From the NCBI RefSeq assembly GCF_004211145.1, contig NZ_SEBS01000002.1:62001-126000 (forward strand): a stretch of 64,000 nt of DNA, in the 5' to 3' direction. This DNA is from Flavobacterium sp. GTDB lineage: Bacteria > Bacteroidota > Bacteroidia > Flavobacteriales > Flavobacteriaceae. Shown here piece by piece: positions 26,035 to 34,866 of the stretch. The notes beneath the pieces were generated by a model that saw nothing but the letters and a program-made list of their open reading frames with translations, had not been told where the DNA came from and did not search any database. Each line of letters starts with the position of its first letter. Position 1 is the stretch's first letter. Made by a program: the position numbers and the translations under genes.

Positions 26035-29000
26035 TTATCCGACAGATAATTTGGCGGATTGTTTCCATAAATAATTCGGCATTGGCTCAGACAATTTCCA
26101 ATTTATACTCATTGGTTTTGAGCCGTAGTGGGTTTCAAACGTCCCATCACCTAAGAATACATAGCCTATCGTATTTCCATATTCGTCTTTCGATTGCTCG
26201 CGCACAAATAGCAGAATGATTTTATTGTTTTCTTCTTGGTTGATGTAAGTTAGCCCTTTGCCTCTGTCTGCACGAGTTTGGTTTTGTGACTGCCAATGGA
26301 AAATCGTTTCGCTTATGGCATAATCGTTATACATAGTTGTTGGCGAGTAATCTTCTTCTGATTTGAACAAGTCGATAAATAGCAATTCTGTATTCAACGA
26401 TTTGTTTTCGTAAACGCCTTCGCGATTTGAAGATTTTTTTTCGAAAGTAGAATCTTCAAAAGCTACTAAAATTTGATCACGGGTATAACGAGCATGTACT
26501 TTTAGCGGTTGTTCGTAAGGTAAACGTATGTCCTTTTCGATGAAACCAATACCGTCTAGCAAATACTCGAGAACTGCAATAATCTCGTTTACCATTATTT
26601 TATTTTCTCCAATTGCCCTGATACTTTCTTGAATGGTTGAGAAAACTCCAGCGTTTTGCCAAACGTCATAGTGCAACATCAGAAGCATTTTTTTCTCGTT
26701 AGCATCTAGTTCATCTAAATGAACTTTGAAATCATTTTTTGCAAGGTTCAAAATGAAATTAAAATAAGTCGAAGAAACAGTTGAAATCCATTTGTTTTTA
26801 ATCGCCCCAGCAATCTCTTTCTCATTTTTACTCGAAAAATTCGGTAGCCGATTTGCCTCAACACATAGTCGACTCCAACTATCTTTTTTATAAATCGTAT
26901 TTATCTTAATGTTGCTAAAAGTTAGGAAGTTTGATAAAGTTAAAGGCGACAGAAATTGGTGTTCAAAGTTCTGAATTCGTAGCACCAACTGTTTCCGATT
27001 CGATGAAGTGGCGCGACGAATATTTTCCAAAATATGCTCTTTTGCCTTTTTCTCTAAAATAATAGAACACCCAAGCGGTAAATGCGGAAATTCATCTTCC
27101 ACTTCTTTTTGAACTGACGAGTTTGTTTTACCAATAAGCGCCCTAAACTTCATTTCAAAATCGTATTCAGGACGTGCGTTCCCTACGAAATCCAAAACAG
27201 TTAGCGCATCCTTTCCCTCAAAAAGGCGAAGACCTCTCCCTAACTGTTGTAGAAAGACAGTCAAGCTTTCTGTTGGGCGTAAGAACAGTAATGTATCGAT
27301 TTGCGGAATGTCTACGCCTTCGTTGAAAATGTCAACTACAAATAGATAATTTAATTCTTTGGATTTGAATTGCTTTAAAATTAAATCTCGTTCGGCTGAA
27401 TTTTTACTTGTTAAAACACCAGCTTTGAATCCTGCTAGCACAAATTTTTCGGCCATGTAAGTGGCGTGTTCGATGGTTATACAAAATCCTAAACAAGCAA
27501 CATTTGAAGGATCATTGGTGTATTTGTTAAGACTTGAAATTACATCACCAACGCGTCGATCATTTGAGGTATATAAGTCTGTGAGTTCACTCGCTAGATA
27601 TCTTCCGTTTACCCATTTTACACTAGACAGGTCAACACTATCTGAGATTCCGAAATATTGAAATGGGCACAGGAGTTTTTTATTTAAGGCTTCAGGCAAA
27701 CGAATTTCTGCGGCTATTCTGTTGCAGAAATCAGATAAAATATCTTCTCCGTCCATTCGTTCCGGCGTTGCAGTCAAGCCAAGCAAAATTTTAGGTTGAA
27801 AGAACTCCAAAATTGGGCGGTATGATTTAGCAGCAATGTGATGTACCTCGTCAATTATAACAAAATCGTAGTAATCTTTATCGAGTGTTAGGTCCGATAA
27901 AGAATTATTTAGAGATTGAACCGATGCAAATACTTGTTTGAAGTTTAATGGACGATAACCGTCGACCCAAATTTCACCGAAATTATTATCCTTCAAAATT
28001 CCTTGAAAAGTTGAACGCGCTTGAAGTAAAATTTCTTTGCGATGTGCCACGAACAATAGAGAGGCGTTTGGATTATCTTGTTGAAATTGTTTGTAGTCAA
28101 AGGCTGAAATTACTGTTTTTCCAGTTCCGGTTGCTGCGACGAGTAGATTTTTGAACCTCCCGTGAAGTACTCTTTCAGCATTTAGTTTTTCGAGAATCTC
28201 TAGCTGATAATGATACGGTTTTACATCAAAAAATGAGGTTTGAAGAGAAATTTCTTTGGTAAAACGTGCTTGATGTAAAGCAGTTTGTAGTTTTTCGATA
28301 TGCTTTTCATTGTCATAAAGTTCGAATTCAGGATTTTGCCAATACGCCTCGAAGGTATTTTGGAACTTTTCGATTATGTGACCAACCTCGTTTGTAGTTA
28401 CTTTTAAATTCCATTCTAAGCCATCGGTTAAAGCAGAACGAGAGAAATTTGAAGAACCAATATATCCCGTATGAAACCCTGTATTTCTCAAGAAAAGGTA
28501 AGCTTTAGCATGAAGTCTTTCATTTCCAGAATTGTATGAAATTTTGACCTGTGTGTTTTTCAACGATGCCAAAAGCTGAATTGCTTTTTGGTCAGATGCG
28601 CCCATATAAGTGGTCGAAATAACGCGTAACTTTCCGCCTTTCTCCGTAAATTCTCGAAGCTCTTTTTCGAGAATGATAATTCCCTTCCATTTAATGAATG
28701 AAACAAGTAGATTGATCTTGTCAGAAGAAAGAATTTCTTTTCGAAGTTCACTTTCAAGTGTTATTTCCGAATTCCCACCAACAAAAAGTTCGCTGTGAAG
28801 TAATCTAGATGACGGAATAATTTGTTTTAATCGAAGGTCGAAGTCAGAAAAGTCACTATTTAATTTCGTCAGAATAGCTTTCAAAATTCTCCCATCTTCT
28901 AAAATTAAGTCGTCTTCAAATTCTTCTTTTCCTAACTCGGATTTTAATAAAAGGATAATTTCGTTTGCAATTTCTATCTGTCGTCCGACATCGCTTTTTA

Positions 29001-29169
29001 TAAGTGATAATGCATACTTCAAAATCTTTGAGATATGGCCAGCTAATATAGCGGCTGCTTCTTCCTTATCAACTTTTACCTCGTTTATGTAATAAGACGA
29101 TTTATCAACCTCTTCTAATTTTGTAGCTATAAGTTTAGTTACTAAACTTTCGTAGATGCCTTCGGTCAT
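26035..29169 (-). CDS. PLD nuclease-like / SF2 DEAD-DEAH helicase / DUF3427 protein
   Basis: A 1044-residue cytosolic protein with three parts. A phospholipase D-like domain at about 130-260 has LHAKAYLF and GSSNFS, one HKD-type half-site. An SF2 helicase core at about 320-680 has Walker A ATGTGKT near 348, a DEVH box near 439, LTATPERMDG, and motif VI QQLGRGLR. A C-terminal DUF3427-type region covers about 700-1044. Only one HKD motif is visible, so nuclease activity would need dimerisation or is absent. DNA is clearly more AT-rich than its neighbours, suggesting transfer. The ATG overlaps the NUDIX stop (ATGA). A role in defence or DNA processing is inferred, not shown. Confidence 0.88.
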   Translation of the reverse strand: MTEGIYESLVTKLIATKLEEVDKSSYYINEVKVDKEEAAAILAGHISKILKYALSLIKSDVGRQIEIANEIILLLKSELGKEEFEDDLILEDGRILKAILTKLNSDFSDFDLRLKQIIPSSRLLHSELFVGGNSEITLESELRKEILSSDKINLLVSFIKWKGIIILEKELREFTEKGGKLRVISTTYMGASDQKAIQLLASLKNTQVKISYNSGNERLHAKAYLFLRNTGFHTGYIGSSNFSRSALTDGLEWNLKVTTNEVGHIIEKFQNTFEAYWQNPEFELYDNEKHIEKLQTALHQARFTKEISLQTSFFDVKPYHYQLEILEKLNAERVLHGRFKNLLVAATGTGKTVISAFDYKQFQQDNPNASLLFVAHRKEILLQARSTFQGILKDNNFGEIWVDGYRPLNFKQVFASVQSLNNSLSDLTLDKDYYDFVIIDEVHHIAAKSYRPILEFFQPKILLGLTATPERMDGEDILSDFCNRIAAEIRLPEALNKKLLCPFQYFGISDSVDLSSVKWVNGRYLASELTDLYTSNDRRVGDVISSLNKYTNDPSNVACLGFCITIEHATYMAEKFVLAGFKAGVLTSKNSAERDLILKQFKSKELNYLFVVDIFNEGVDIPQIDTLLFLRPTESLTVFLQQLGRGLRLFEGKDALTVLDFVGNARPEYDFEMKFRALIGKTNSSVQKEVEDEFPHLPLGCSIILEKKAKEHILENIRRATSSNRKQLVLRIQNFEHQFLSPLTLSNFLTFSNIKINTIYKKDSWSRLCVEANRLPNFSSKNEKEIAGAIKNKWISTVSSTYFNFILNLAKNDFKVHLDELDANEKKMLLMLHYDVWQNAGVFSTIQESIRAIGENKIMVNEIIAVLEYLLDGIGFIEKDIRLPYEQPLKVHARYTRDQILVAFEDSTFEKKSSNREGVYENKSLNTELLFIDLFKSEEDYSPTTMYNDYAISETIFHWQSQNQTRADRGKGLTYINQEENNKIILLFVREQSKDEYGNTIGYVFLGDGTFETHYGSKPMSINWKLSEPMPNYLWKQSAKLSVG

Positions 29170-29552
29170 GAATATAATTCTAGAAATTCTTTGAGAATAG
29201 GAATATCAGCGTCTGCCCAATCTAAATTTGATAGTTCGTTCAAATGTAAAGTTTTGAACTGTATGTGTTCGGATAATTTTATTTTTCCACAGGCGAAATT
29301 AACAATAAAAGGAATTAGGCGAATTGTAACTGTCGGGTAATGATGAACATTGGGAGATAAACGTGAGATAATATCGATTTCAATATTCAATTCTTCGAGA
29401 ATTTCACGTTTTAAGCAGTCTTCTTCTCTTTCAGAAGTTTCTACTTTCCCGCCGGGGAATTCCCATTTGAAAGGCATCGACATAGTCGAGCTCCGTTGCG
29501 TAACGAGAATTTTTTTTTCGTAAAAGATTATTGCGCAAGTTACGTCGAGCAT
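29166..29552 (-). CDS. NUDIX hydrolase (MutT-type) coupled to the helicase
   Basis: A 128-residue NUDIX enzyme that hydrolyses a nucleoside diphosphate-X bond. The box GKVETSEREEDCLKREILEE (about residues 35-54) keeps the G-x5-E-x7-RE-x2-EE pattern; the usual final G-U is replaced by N-I. The preceding VTQRSS and KWEFPGGK stretches match MutT/8-oxo-dGTP or dCTP pyrophosphohydrolases. The stop overlaps the helicase ATG, so both proteins are made from one message. It shares the AT-rich composition of the helicase. Substrate cannot be decided from sequence. Confidence 0.9.
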   Translation of the reverse strand: MLDVTCAIIFYEKKILVTQRSSTMSMPFKWEFPGGKVETSEREEDCLKREILEELNIEIDIISRLSPNVHHYPTVTIRLIPFIVNFACGKIKLSEHIQFKTLHLNELSNLDWADADIPILKEFLELYS

Positions 29553-29722
29553 TTATGAATAGTTAAAAGGGATTTTTTAAAGAAAAATGGGCAAGTAATG
29601 AACTCGAGATTTCCTTTTTTAAATTGAAATTAGTGATAGTTGGTTAATCAAAACACTTGTAACAAGTATTTTTCTTTAATAATTTTTGTCACAACCTTGA
29701 ACTGCCCCACGAAAAATTAACA

Positions 29723-29750
29723 CAAAAAAAGCCCAAGTAAAAACTCAGGC
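29723..29750 (-). terminator. Terminator of the 100-residue hypothetical gene
   Basis: On the minus strand the stem GCCTGAGT / ACTTGGGC (with G-U pairs) is followed by a run of T, about 25 nt after the stop at 29774. Confidence 0.7.
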
Positions 29751-29773
29751 CACATATCAAATAATCTAAATCC

Positions 29774-30076
29774 CTACATCTCCAATTCCTTCCCTCTCTC
29801 AAAAAAGTTCACCCAAAAAAAAGAATTAGGATCCAACCCCAATTCCAAAAAAGTCACATTCAAAACCTCCACGCGTTTCTCACTCTCCGCATCACTGCGT
29901 TTCAAAAATTCCACAAAGTGATCCAGATTTTCAAACCGGAAGCTCAATTTCGTATTCAAAGAGTAGGGCGTGATCTTAAAATCGAATTCCTTTCCCGTGT
30001 CCGGATTCTCATCGGGAATCTGGTGAAAACCTTCCTTCACCAGTGCGTCTAATATTTCCTTGTAATTATCTGTCAT
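29774..30076 (-). CDS. Hypothetical protein, 100 residues
   Basis: Small acidic cytosolic protein with no signal or membrane segment and no recognised family. It contains an FDFKITPYSLNTKLSFRF strand pair, a helix DHFVEFLKRSDAES and a C-terminal FFWVNFFERGKELEM. The ATG at 30076 is preferred over the longer open frame, whose extra 40 residues have atypical composition. A terminator follows. It reads as a real gene because of its codon use and terminator. Confidence 0.65.
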   Translation of the reverse strand: MTDNYKEILDALVKEGFHQIPDENPDTGKEFDFKITPYSLNTKLSFRFENLDHFVEFLKRSDAESEKRVEVLNVTFLELGLDPNSFFWVNFFERGKELEM

Positions 30077-30257
30077 AAAAATTGATTTTTTTTCTACCGT
30101 TTCAGACCCTGAACACTGTGCCTTATACCAAATTAAAAAAAATCCGAACCCCATTCTCCCAAATCTATCCCAAAACAAATTTCCCACACCTGACAAATGT
30201 CATAAAACGCCTGACAGCCAAGCGGTAATTTTACCTCATAATCAAAACAGATGAGTT

Positions 30258-30545
30258 ATGAGCACTTATGAAAAATACTTCGGACAATTTGAAAAAGGAC
30301 TTTTTGCAAGCGTCAGCCTGGGCATTTTGGTGTCGAGTTGCGTGGGCGGAATCGCCGCAATGGCTATCCTCATGAACGGAAACAGCCTCGGCCAGATGCT
30401 TCAACTGTTCGTCGTCGTCGTGGGCGCAGTCGGGTTCAACGGCACGATCTTGTCACAGCAACCGCCGCGCGTCATCTACAATTTCCTCATCGGGAGCCTG
30501 ATTGTGAACACCATAATCGCGGTCATTAATTTCGCTTTGCATTAG
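30258..30545 (+). CDS. Small membrane protein of unknown function
   Basis: A 95-residue protein with three predicted hydrophobic helices (about 16-40, 46-64 and 73-93) and a short polar N-terminus. No family recognised. The stop is followed within a few bases by the structured repeat element copy 4. Confidence 0.7.
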   Translation: MSTYEKYFGQFEKGLFASVSLGILVSSCVGGIAAMAILMNGNSLGQMLQLFVVVVGAVGFNGTILSQQPPRVIYNFLIGSLIVNTIIAVINFALH

Positions 30546-30550
30546 GAGCT

Positions 30551-30689
30551 TTTTCCGGCTGTCCGTTCCAAGCTTTCCCCAAAAAGTCTGGTTTTAGATG
30601 TGGCGCGGCGAGCTTCTTTCAGTCGCTGCCGCGCCCCAACAAAACCAAGCCTTTTTCAGTGAAAGGCTTTCCACTGCCATCCGGGCTAG
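30551..30689 (+). repeat. Structured intergenic repeat element, copy 4
   Basis: CCGGCTGTCCGTTCCAAGCT starts the element; a GC-rich stem GGCGCGGCG / CGCTGCCGCGCC (bulged) lies inside GGTTTT / AAAACC arms, then GAAAGGCTTTCCACT and CATCCGGGCTAG close it. Most similar to copy 2 at 13261. It begins 6 nt after the stop of the small membrane protein, in the same strand relation as copy 3 has to tdh. Confidence 0.72.
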
Positions 30690-31500
30690 TATGACGAATG
30701 ACGAAAGACGAAAGACGAAAGACAAATGACGAAGGACTTGTTTCGATCTTCGATTCACGTTGAAAGACGAACGACGAACGACGAATGACAAAGGACTTTC
30801 CTCTTTCTTTGATTCACGTTGAAAGACGAAAGACGAAAGACGAAAGACGAACGACAAAGGACTCGCTTCACTCTTCGATTCACGTCACCGTCAATAGTCA
30901 CTTATAAATCCAAACAAAAATCCCGATTACGTTCTCGTAACCGGGATTCTTTATTTTATGACGAACGACGAAAGACGAATGACGAAAGACGAATGACGAA
31001 GGACTGGTCTCAATCTTCGATTCATGTCTTGAGGTTCCGATATAATTGTGTGTTCCCAACTATGAATCATCGTTCGTCGTTGATTTTTTTCCAAACAAAA
31101 ATCCCGATTACGTTCAGTAACGGGAATTCTTAATTTTTTGTATGAGGAATGACGAAAGACGAACGACGAAAGACAAAGGACTTGCCTCTTTCTCCAATTC
31201 ACGTTGAAGACGAACGACGAATGCCTGGTCTCAATCTTCGATTCATGCCTTGAGGTTCCAATATAAGGTGTGTTCCCAACTACGAATCATCGTTGATCTT
31301 TTTCCAAACAAAAATCCCGATTACGTTCAGTAACGGTGATTCTTAATTTTTTGTATGACAAATGACGAAAGACGAAAGACGAAAGACGAATGACAAAGGA
31401 CTTTCCTCTATCTTCGATTCACGTCAACGTCTATCGATTATAAATCCAAACAAAAATCCCGATTACGTTCAGTAACCGGGATTTTTTAATATGTCGAAAG
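30690..31500. repeat. Composite repeat tract: 7-bp GACGAAN arrays alternating with a repeated terminator hairpin
   Basis: Arrays of a 7-bp unit (GACGAAA, GACGAAT, GACAAAG) each end in GGACT and are usually followed by a TTCGATTCACGT or TTCGATTCATG tag. Between them a segment with AAATCCCGATTACGTTC..GTAACCGGGATT recurs four times (30918, 31099, 31313, 31454), each with a T-rich tail. Units repeat roughly every 140-215 bp. With the flanking 8-bp repeats this fills most of a 1.2-kb gap without a believable gene; open frames here are translated repeats. Further 7-bp arrays occur at 56691-56959. Confidence 0.8.
30918..30956 (+). terminator. Repeated terminator-like hairpin, copy 1 of 4
   Basis: AATCCCGATTACG / CGTAACCGGGATT forms a near-perfect stem, followed by TCTTTATTTT. 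The same hairpin recurs at 31099, 31313 and 31454 with small changes (one copy has CGGTGATT and is weakened). Confidence 0.6.
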
Positions 31501-31658
31501 TCGAAGGGCACCATTCCGATTTCAAATCACTTGCCGTTTCGTAATGACTACTAAGTCACAAGACTTCGTTTTTTTTTAATTAGCATTACTCGTTTTAGTT
31601 TCCGATCATTTGTCTTTCGTTAAGTCAACTCAATTCGTCCAACGCAAGAGATCAACTC

Positions 31659-31751
31659 AAATGAACAAATGAACAAATGAACAAATGAACAACCAATCGT
31701 CTAACGCCAGAGACCGACTCAAATAAACAAATCAACGCATCAACGCATCAA
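31659..31751. repeat. 8-bp and 9-bp tandem repeats after the second M13 peptidase gene
   Basis: Four tandem AAATGAAC units (31659-31692) are followed after a unique spacer by an AAATCAACGC tract with repeated ATCAACGC (about 31730-31751), ending just beyond the peptidase stop codon at 31759. A similar AATCAACG array lies at 56985. Confidence 0.7.
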
Positions 31752-31758
31752 CCAAAAA

Positions 31759-33798
31759 CTACCAAATCTTCACTCTCTTCTCCGGCGCCAAATACAAACT
31801 ATCGCCTGCCTTAACCCCAAAAGCCTCATAAAACTCCGGAATGTTCCTCACGATTCCATTCACGCGGAAATGTCCCGGTGAGTGCGGATCCGATGCAACT
31901 TGGTTACGCAACGACTCTTCTCTCTGCTTGCCCAACCACGATTGCGCATACCCGATAAAGAAACGCTGTTCGCCCGTGAATCCATCGATTTTGGGTGACG
32001 GTTTTCCCTTAAGGCTGATTTTATAAGCGCGCATCGCAATTGTCACGCCTCCAAGATCTCCGATATTTTCGCCCAACGTATATTCCCCGTTCACGTTCAG
32101 ATCAGGAAACACTTTGAATGCGCTGTACTGCGCGACCAAAGCGCCTGTTCTTTCCTTGAATGCCTTGTTGTCGGCGTCGGTCCACCAGTTGCGCAACACG
32201 CCGTCTCCGTCGAATGAACTTCCCTGGTCGTCGAATCCGTGTCCGATCTCATGCCCGATAACGGCTCCGATCGATCCGTAATTCACCGCGTCGTCGACCG
32301 TCAAATCAAAGAAAGGCGGTTGCAGGATCGCAGCTGGGAACACGATTTCATTAAGCGAAGGATTGTAATAAGCATTTACGGTTTGAGGTGTCATTCCCCA
32401 TTCGGTCTTGTCGACTTTTTTGCCGAGTTTCGCCAGTTGTCGGTTGTATTCGAATTCGGTCGAGCGCTCCATATTTCCATACAGATCACCTTTCACGACC
32501 TTGAGCTTCGAATAGTCGCGCCATTTGTCAGGATACCCGATTTTAGGATTGAATTTCGAAAGCTTCTCGAGTGCTTGTTTCTTGGTTTCGGGCGTCATCC
32601 AAGTCAACTCCTTGATGCTTTCCTCATAAGCTTTGAGCAGGTTCTGGACGAGTTCTTCCATGCGTTTTTTGGCTTCAGGTGAGAAGTGTTTCTTCACGTA
32701 AACCTCGCCCACGATCTCACCAAGATTGCTGTTCACGGCTGAGACGCCACGACGCCATTGCTCGCGCTGTTTCGGCGTTCCGTATAACGTTTTTCCATAG
32801 AAATTGAAGTTTTCATTGTCGATGTCCTGAGACAAATGCGTCCCTGAATCGTGGATCGTATTCCATTTCAACCATATTTTCCAAGTATCGAGAGGCGTCG
32901 ATGCGATGACGCCGTCGATGGATTTCATGAACTCCAATTGAGGGAAAACGATTGACGTTTCTCCTTTGATTCCGGCGTTTTCAAGCATCAGTTTCCAGTT
33001 GAAATTCGGCATGACTTTGCCCAAATCGGCGATCTGCTGCGGATTGTACATTTTTGTCACGTCGCGCGTCAACTCCTTGCTCATGTGTTTCGAGGCGATC
33101 GCGGTCTCAAGCGCAAGCACTTTCTTGGCATTCGCTTCGGCATCGGCGACACCCACGAATTTCAACATGGCCGCGATATGCGCTTCATATTTCACGCGAA
33201 TGTCCCGTGATTTCGCGTCGTTCAAAAAGTAATATTCGCGTTCGGGAAGCCCGAGCCCGCCTTGCCACGTGAGCAATGAATATTTCGTCGGATCTTTTAG
33301 ATCTTCGGTCACGAAAACCGCGAATGGCGTCGTTCCGCCCGTGCGGTTCAATTTCCCGAAGAATCCCGCAAGATCATCGTAATTCTTAAGTGCGTCGATT
33401 TGAGCCAACTCAGGCTTCAAAGGTGAAATCCCTTTGGCGTCGCGCGTTTTCTGGTCCATGTACGAACTGTAGAAATCACCAATTTTCTGCTCGTTCGACC
33501 CGTCGGCGAAATCACCCTTAGCCGATTCCTCGATGATTTTCTTCACGTTTTCCTGAGCTTCGTCGTCGAGGATTTGTCCGACACCGATTGAAGATTTGTC
33601 GGCAGGAATTTCGTTTTTCTTCATCCAGCCGCCGTTCACGTACGCGTCGAAATCGTTGCCCGGCTTCACTAACGTATCCATGTTCTTAAGCAAGATGCCC
33701 GAAGCCAGTTCCTCGTTTTTGTCGGATTTACAAGAAGCGAGCGTCAAAAGCACGGCTCCCGCGATCATCGGAATTCTAATCAATGTTTTGTTGGTCAT
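31759..33798 (-). CDS. M13 family metallopeptidase lipoprotein
   Basis: A 679-residue neprilysin-type zinc endopeptidase. The N-terminus has a lipobox (LTLASCKSD, Cys near residue 23), so it is anchored in an envelope membrane. The zinc motif HEIGH lies in VIGHEIGHGFDDQG, followed by ENIGDLGG; NAYYNPSLNE and FPAAILQPPFFD precede, and it ends RVKIW. The ATG at 33798 is used because the signal peptide begins there; a further 26 residues upstream are unsupported. It is a close paralogue of the truncated gene at the window start. Substrate unknown. Confidence 0.95.
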   Translation of the reverse strand: MTNKTLIRIPMIAGAVLLTLASCKSDKNEELASGILLKNMDTLVKPGNDFDAYVNGGWMKKNEIPADKSSIGVGQILDDEAQENVKKIIEESAKGDFADGSNEQKIGDFYSSYMDQKTRDAKGISPLKPELAQIDALKNYDDLAGFFGKLNRTGGTTPFAVFVTEDLKDPTKYSLLTWQGGLGLPEREYYFLNDAKSRDIRVKYEAHIAAMLKFVGVADAEANAKKVLALETAIASKHMSKELTRDVTKMYNPQQIADLGKVMPNFNWKLMLENAGIKGETSIVFPQLEFMKSIDGVIASTPLDTWKIWLKWNTIHDSGTHLSQDIDNENFNFYGKTLYGTPKQREQWRRGVSAVNSNLGEIVGEVYVKKHFSPEAKKRMEELVQNLLKAYEESIKELTWMTPETKKQALEKLSKFNPKIGYPDKWRDYSKLKVVKGDLYGNMERSTEFEYNRQLAKLGKKVDKTEWGMTPQTVNAYYNPSLNEIVFPAAILQPPFFDLTVDDAVNYGSIGAVIGHEIGHGFDDQGSSFDGDGVLRNWWTDADNKAFKERTGALVAQYSAFKVFPDLNVNGEYTLGENIGDLGGVTIAMRAYKISLKGKPSPKIDGFTGEQRFFIGYAQSWLGKQREESLRNQVASDPHSPGHFRVNGIVRNIPEFYEAFGVKAGDSLYLAPEKRVKIW

Positions 33799-33963
33799 AT
33801 ATATCAAGATTAATGATTGTAGTCGAAGCATAAGTATGTCAAGATGCAACTTTGTTACGCATCCCAAAAATCGCAATGTTCAAATGTGTATCGCGAAAAT
33901 AAAATTTTGTAAATGAACCACTTATATTTTAGTTATATTTATAAAAACTTAAAAGCAACCATT

Positions 33964-34179
33964 ATGAGAAAAGCATCAAAAATCGCAAGTTTCCTATTGT
34001 TGGGCGCCATGCTGACGGCAACGGTAATTTCTTGCAAAAGCAAAGAAGGCGCTGCCGATGGCACAGCCGACAGTACGATGGTAGACACGACAATGCCGCC
34101 GCCACCGCCACCGGCTCAAGATGTTCCGGCCGATACTACGACAACACCGGCCGATTCGACTGCAATGCCTGCAAAATAA
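33964..34179 (+). CDS. Small low-complexity lipoprotein
   Basis: A 71-residue protein with a lipobox (ATVISCKSK, Cys at about residue 24). The mature part is nearly all Pro, Ala, Asp, Thr and Ser, with a stretch of six prolines and ADTTTTPADST repeats, and no fold is expected. Such spacers occur as small surface lipoproteins in Flavobacteriia. The ATG at 33964 gives a canonical signal peptide; the longer frame from 33913 does not. A terminator follows. Confidence 0.78.
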   Translation: MRKASKIASFLLLGAMLTATVISCKSKEGAADGTADSTMVDTTMPPPPPPAQDVPADTTTTPADSTAMPAK

Positions 34180-34216
34180 TACGATTTACGGGTCAGCCTA
34201 TAGGCATCGCCCTTTG

Positions 34217-34253
34217 TCCCCGTTGTGATATATTGCGACGGGGATTTTTTTAT
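34217..34253 (+). terminator. Hairpin terminator after the small lipoprotein
   Basis: The stem TCCCCGT / ACGGGGA with an AT-rich loop is followed by seven T residues. It overlaps the end of the convergent gene at 34250. Confidence 0.75.
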
Positions 34254-34777
34254 TTTAGCAGGGCGGCGAGTTTTTCGTATTCTCCGTTTTGTCCGAAGTT
34301 CATCGGATTGTAGCGAATTCCCACCATTTGCTGTTTCTTGCAATCGAAACTCAATTTCGCAACGCCCGTAACTTTTCCTTCGAGCGTGAAGACGAGCACG
34401 TCGTTGAAAATTTGTTTGCAGTCGCTTTCCGTCGGATTCCCGGTCGATGGTTTTACCGAGAAGATTTCGGATATCTTTTCATTTTTCGACGTCGGAACTT
34501 CATGTTTTGAAAACCCAAGAATACTCATGTTTTCAATGAATCCCGTATCTCTCGCGCTCGTCGGCACGGTTCCTTTCACGATTTGTATCATTCCTAATTC
34601 CTTGCGCGACTTTTCAGGTTTGGCGTAGATTTCCTCGATTTGCGCTTCGGTCACGTCGGTGTGGTAATGTTCGACCTTATCGAATAGGAAAAAAGGTTGG
34701 TCGCCGGGTTTTGCAGTCGAGTCGTTCTTGCAGGATACGATAAGCAACGCGGCGGCGGCAATAAAAAATGCTTTCAT
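34250..34777 (-). CDS. Lipoprotein of unknown function
   Basis: A 175-residue protein with a lipobox (LLIVSCKND, Cys at about residue 16). The mature part has VEHYHTDVTEAQIEEIY, a PTSARDTGFIE segment and a C-terminal FDCKKQQMVGIRYNPMNFG, with two further cysteines. No family recognised. Stands alone between convergent terminators. Confidence 0.78.
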   Translation of the reverse strand: MKAFFIAAAALLIVSCKNDSTAKPGDQPFFLFDKVEHYHTDVTEAQIEEIYAKPEKSRKELGMIQIVKGTVPTSARDTGFIENMSILGFSKHEVPTSKNEKISEIFSVKPSTGNPTESDCKQIFNDVLVFTLEGKVTGVAKLSFDCKKQQMVGIRYNPMNFGQNGEYEKLAALLK

Positions 34778-34816
34778 GGGAATTGGTTTTCTACGAAGTT
34801 ACTAAACAAATTCCAT

Positions 34817-34843
34817 AAAAAAAGGCAGCCATTACAGCCGCCT
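34817..34843 (-). terminator. Terminator of the SGNH/LamG gene
   Basis: On the minus strand the stem AAGGCGGC / GGCTGCCTT (with a wobble pair) is followed by seven T residues, about 25 nt after the stop. Confidence 0.7.
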
Positions 34844-34866
34844 TGATTTACTAACAATCTCCCTTT

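Noticed and set aside
30594..31202. Open frames encoding SFVFRLSSFV-like proteins on the minus strand
   Set aside because: They are translations of the 7-bp GACGAAN arrays; the unit length is not a multiple of three, so every frame gives a 7-residue repeat. No promoter or conserved protein is visible.
30690..31500. Possible CRISPR array
   Set aside because: The repeat is a 7-bp tandem unit with composite hairpins, not 25-40 bp repeats with unique spacers, and there are no cas genes.
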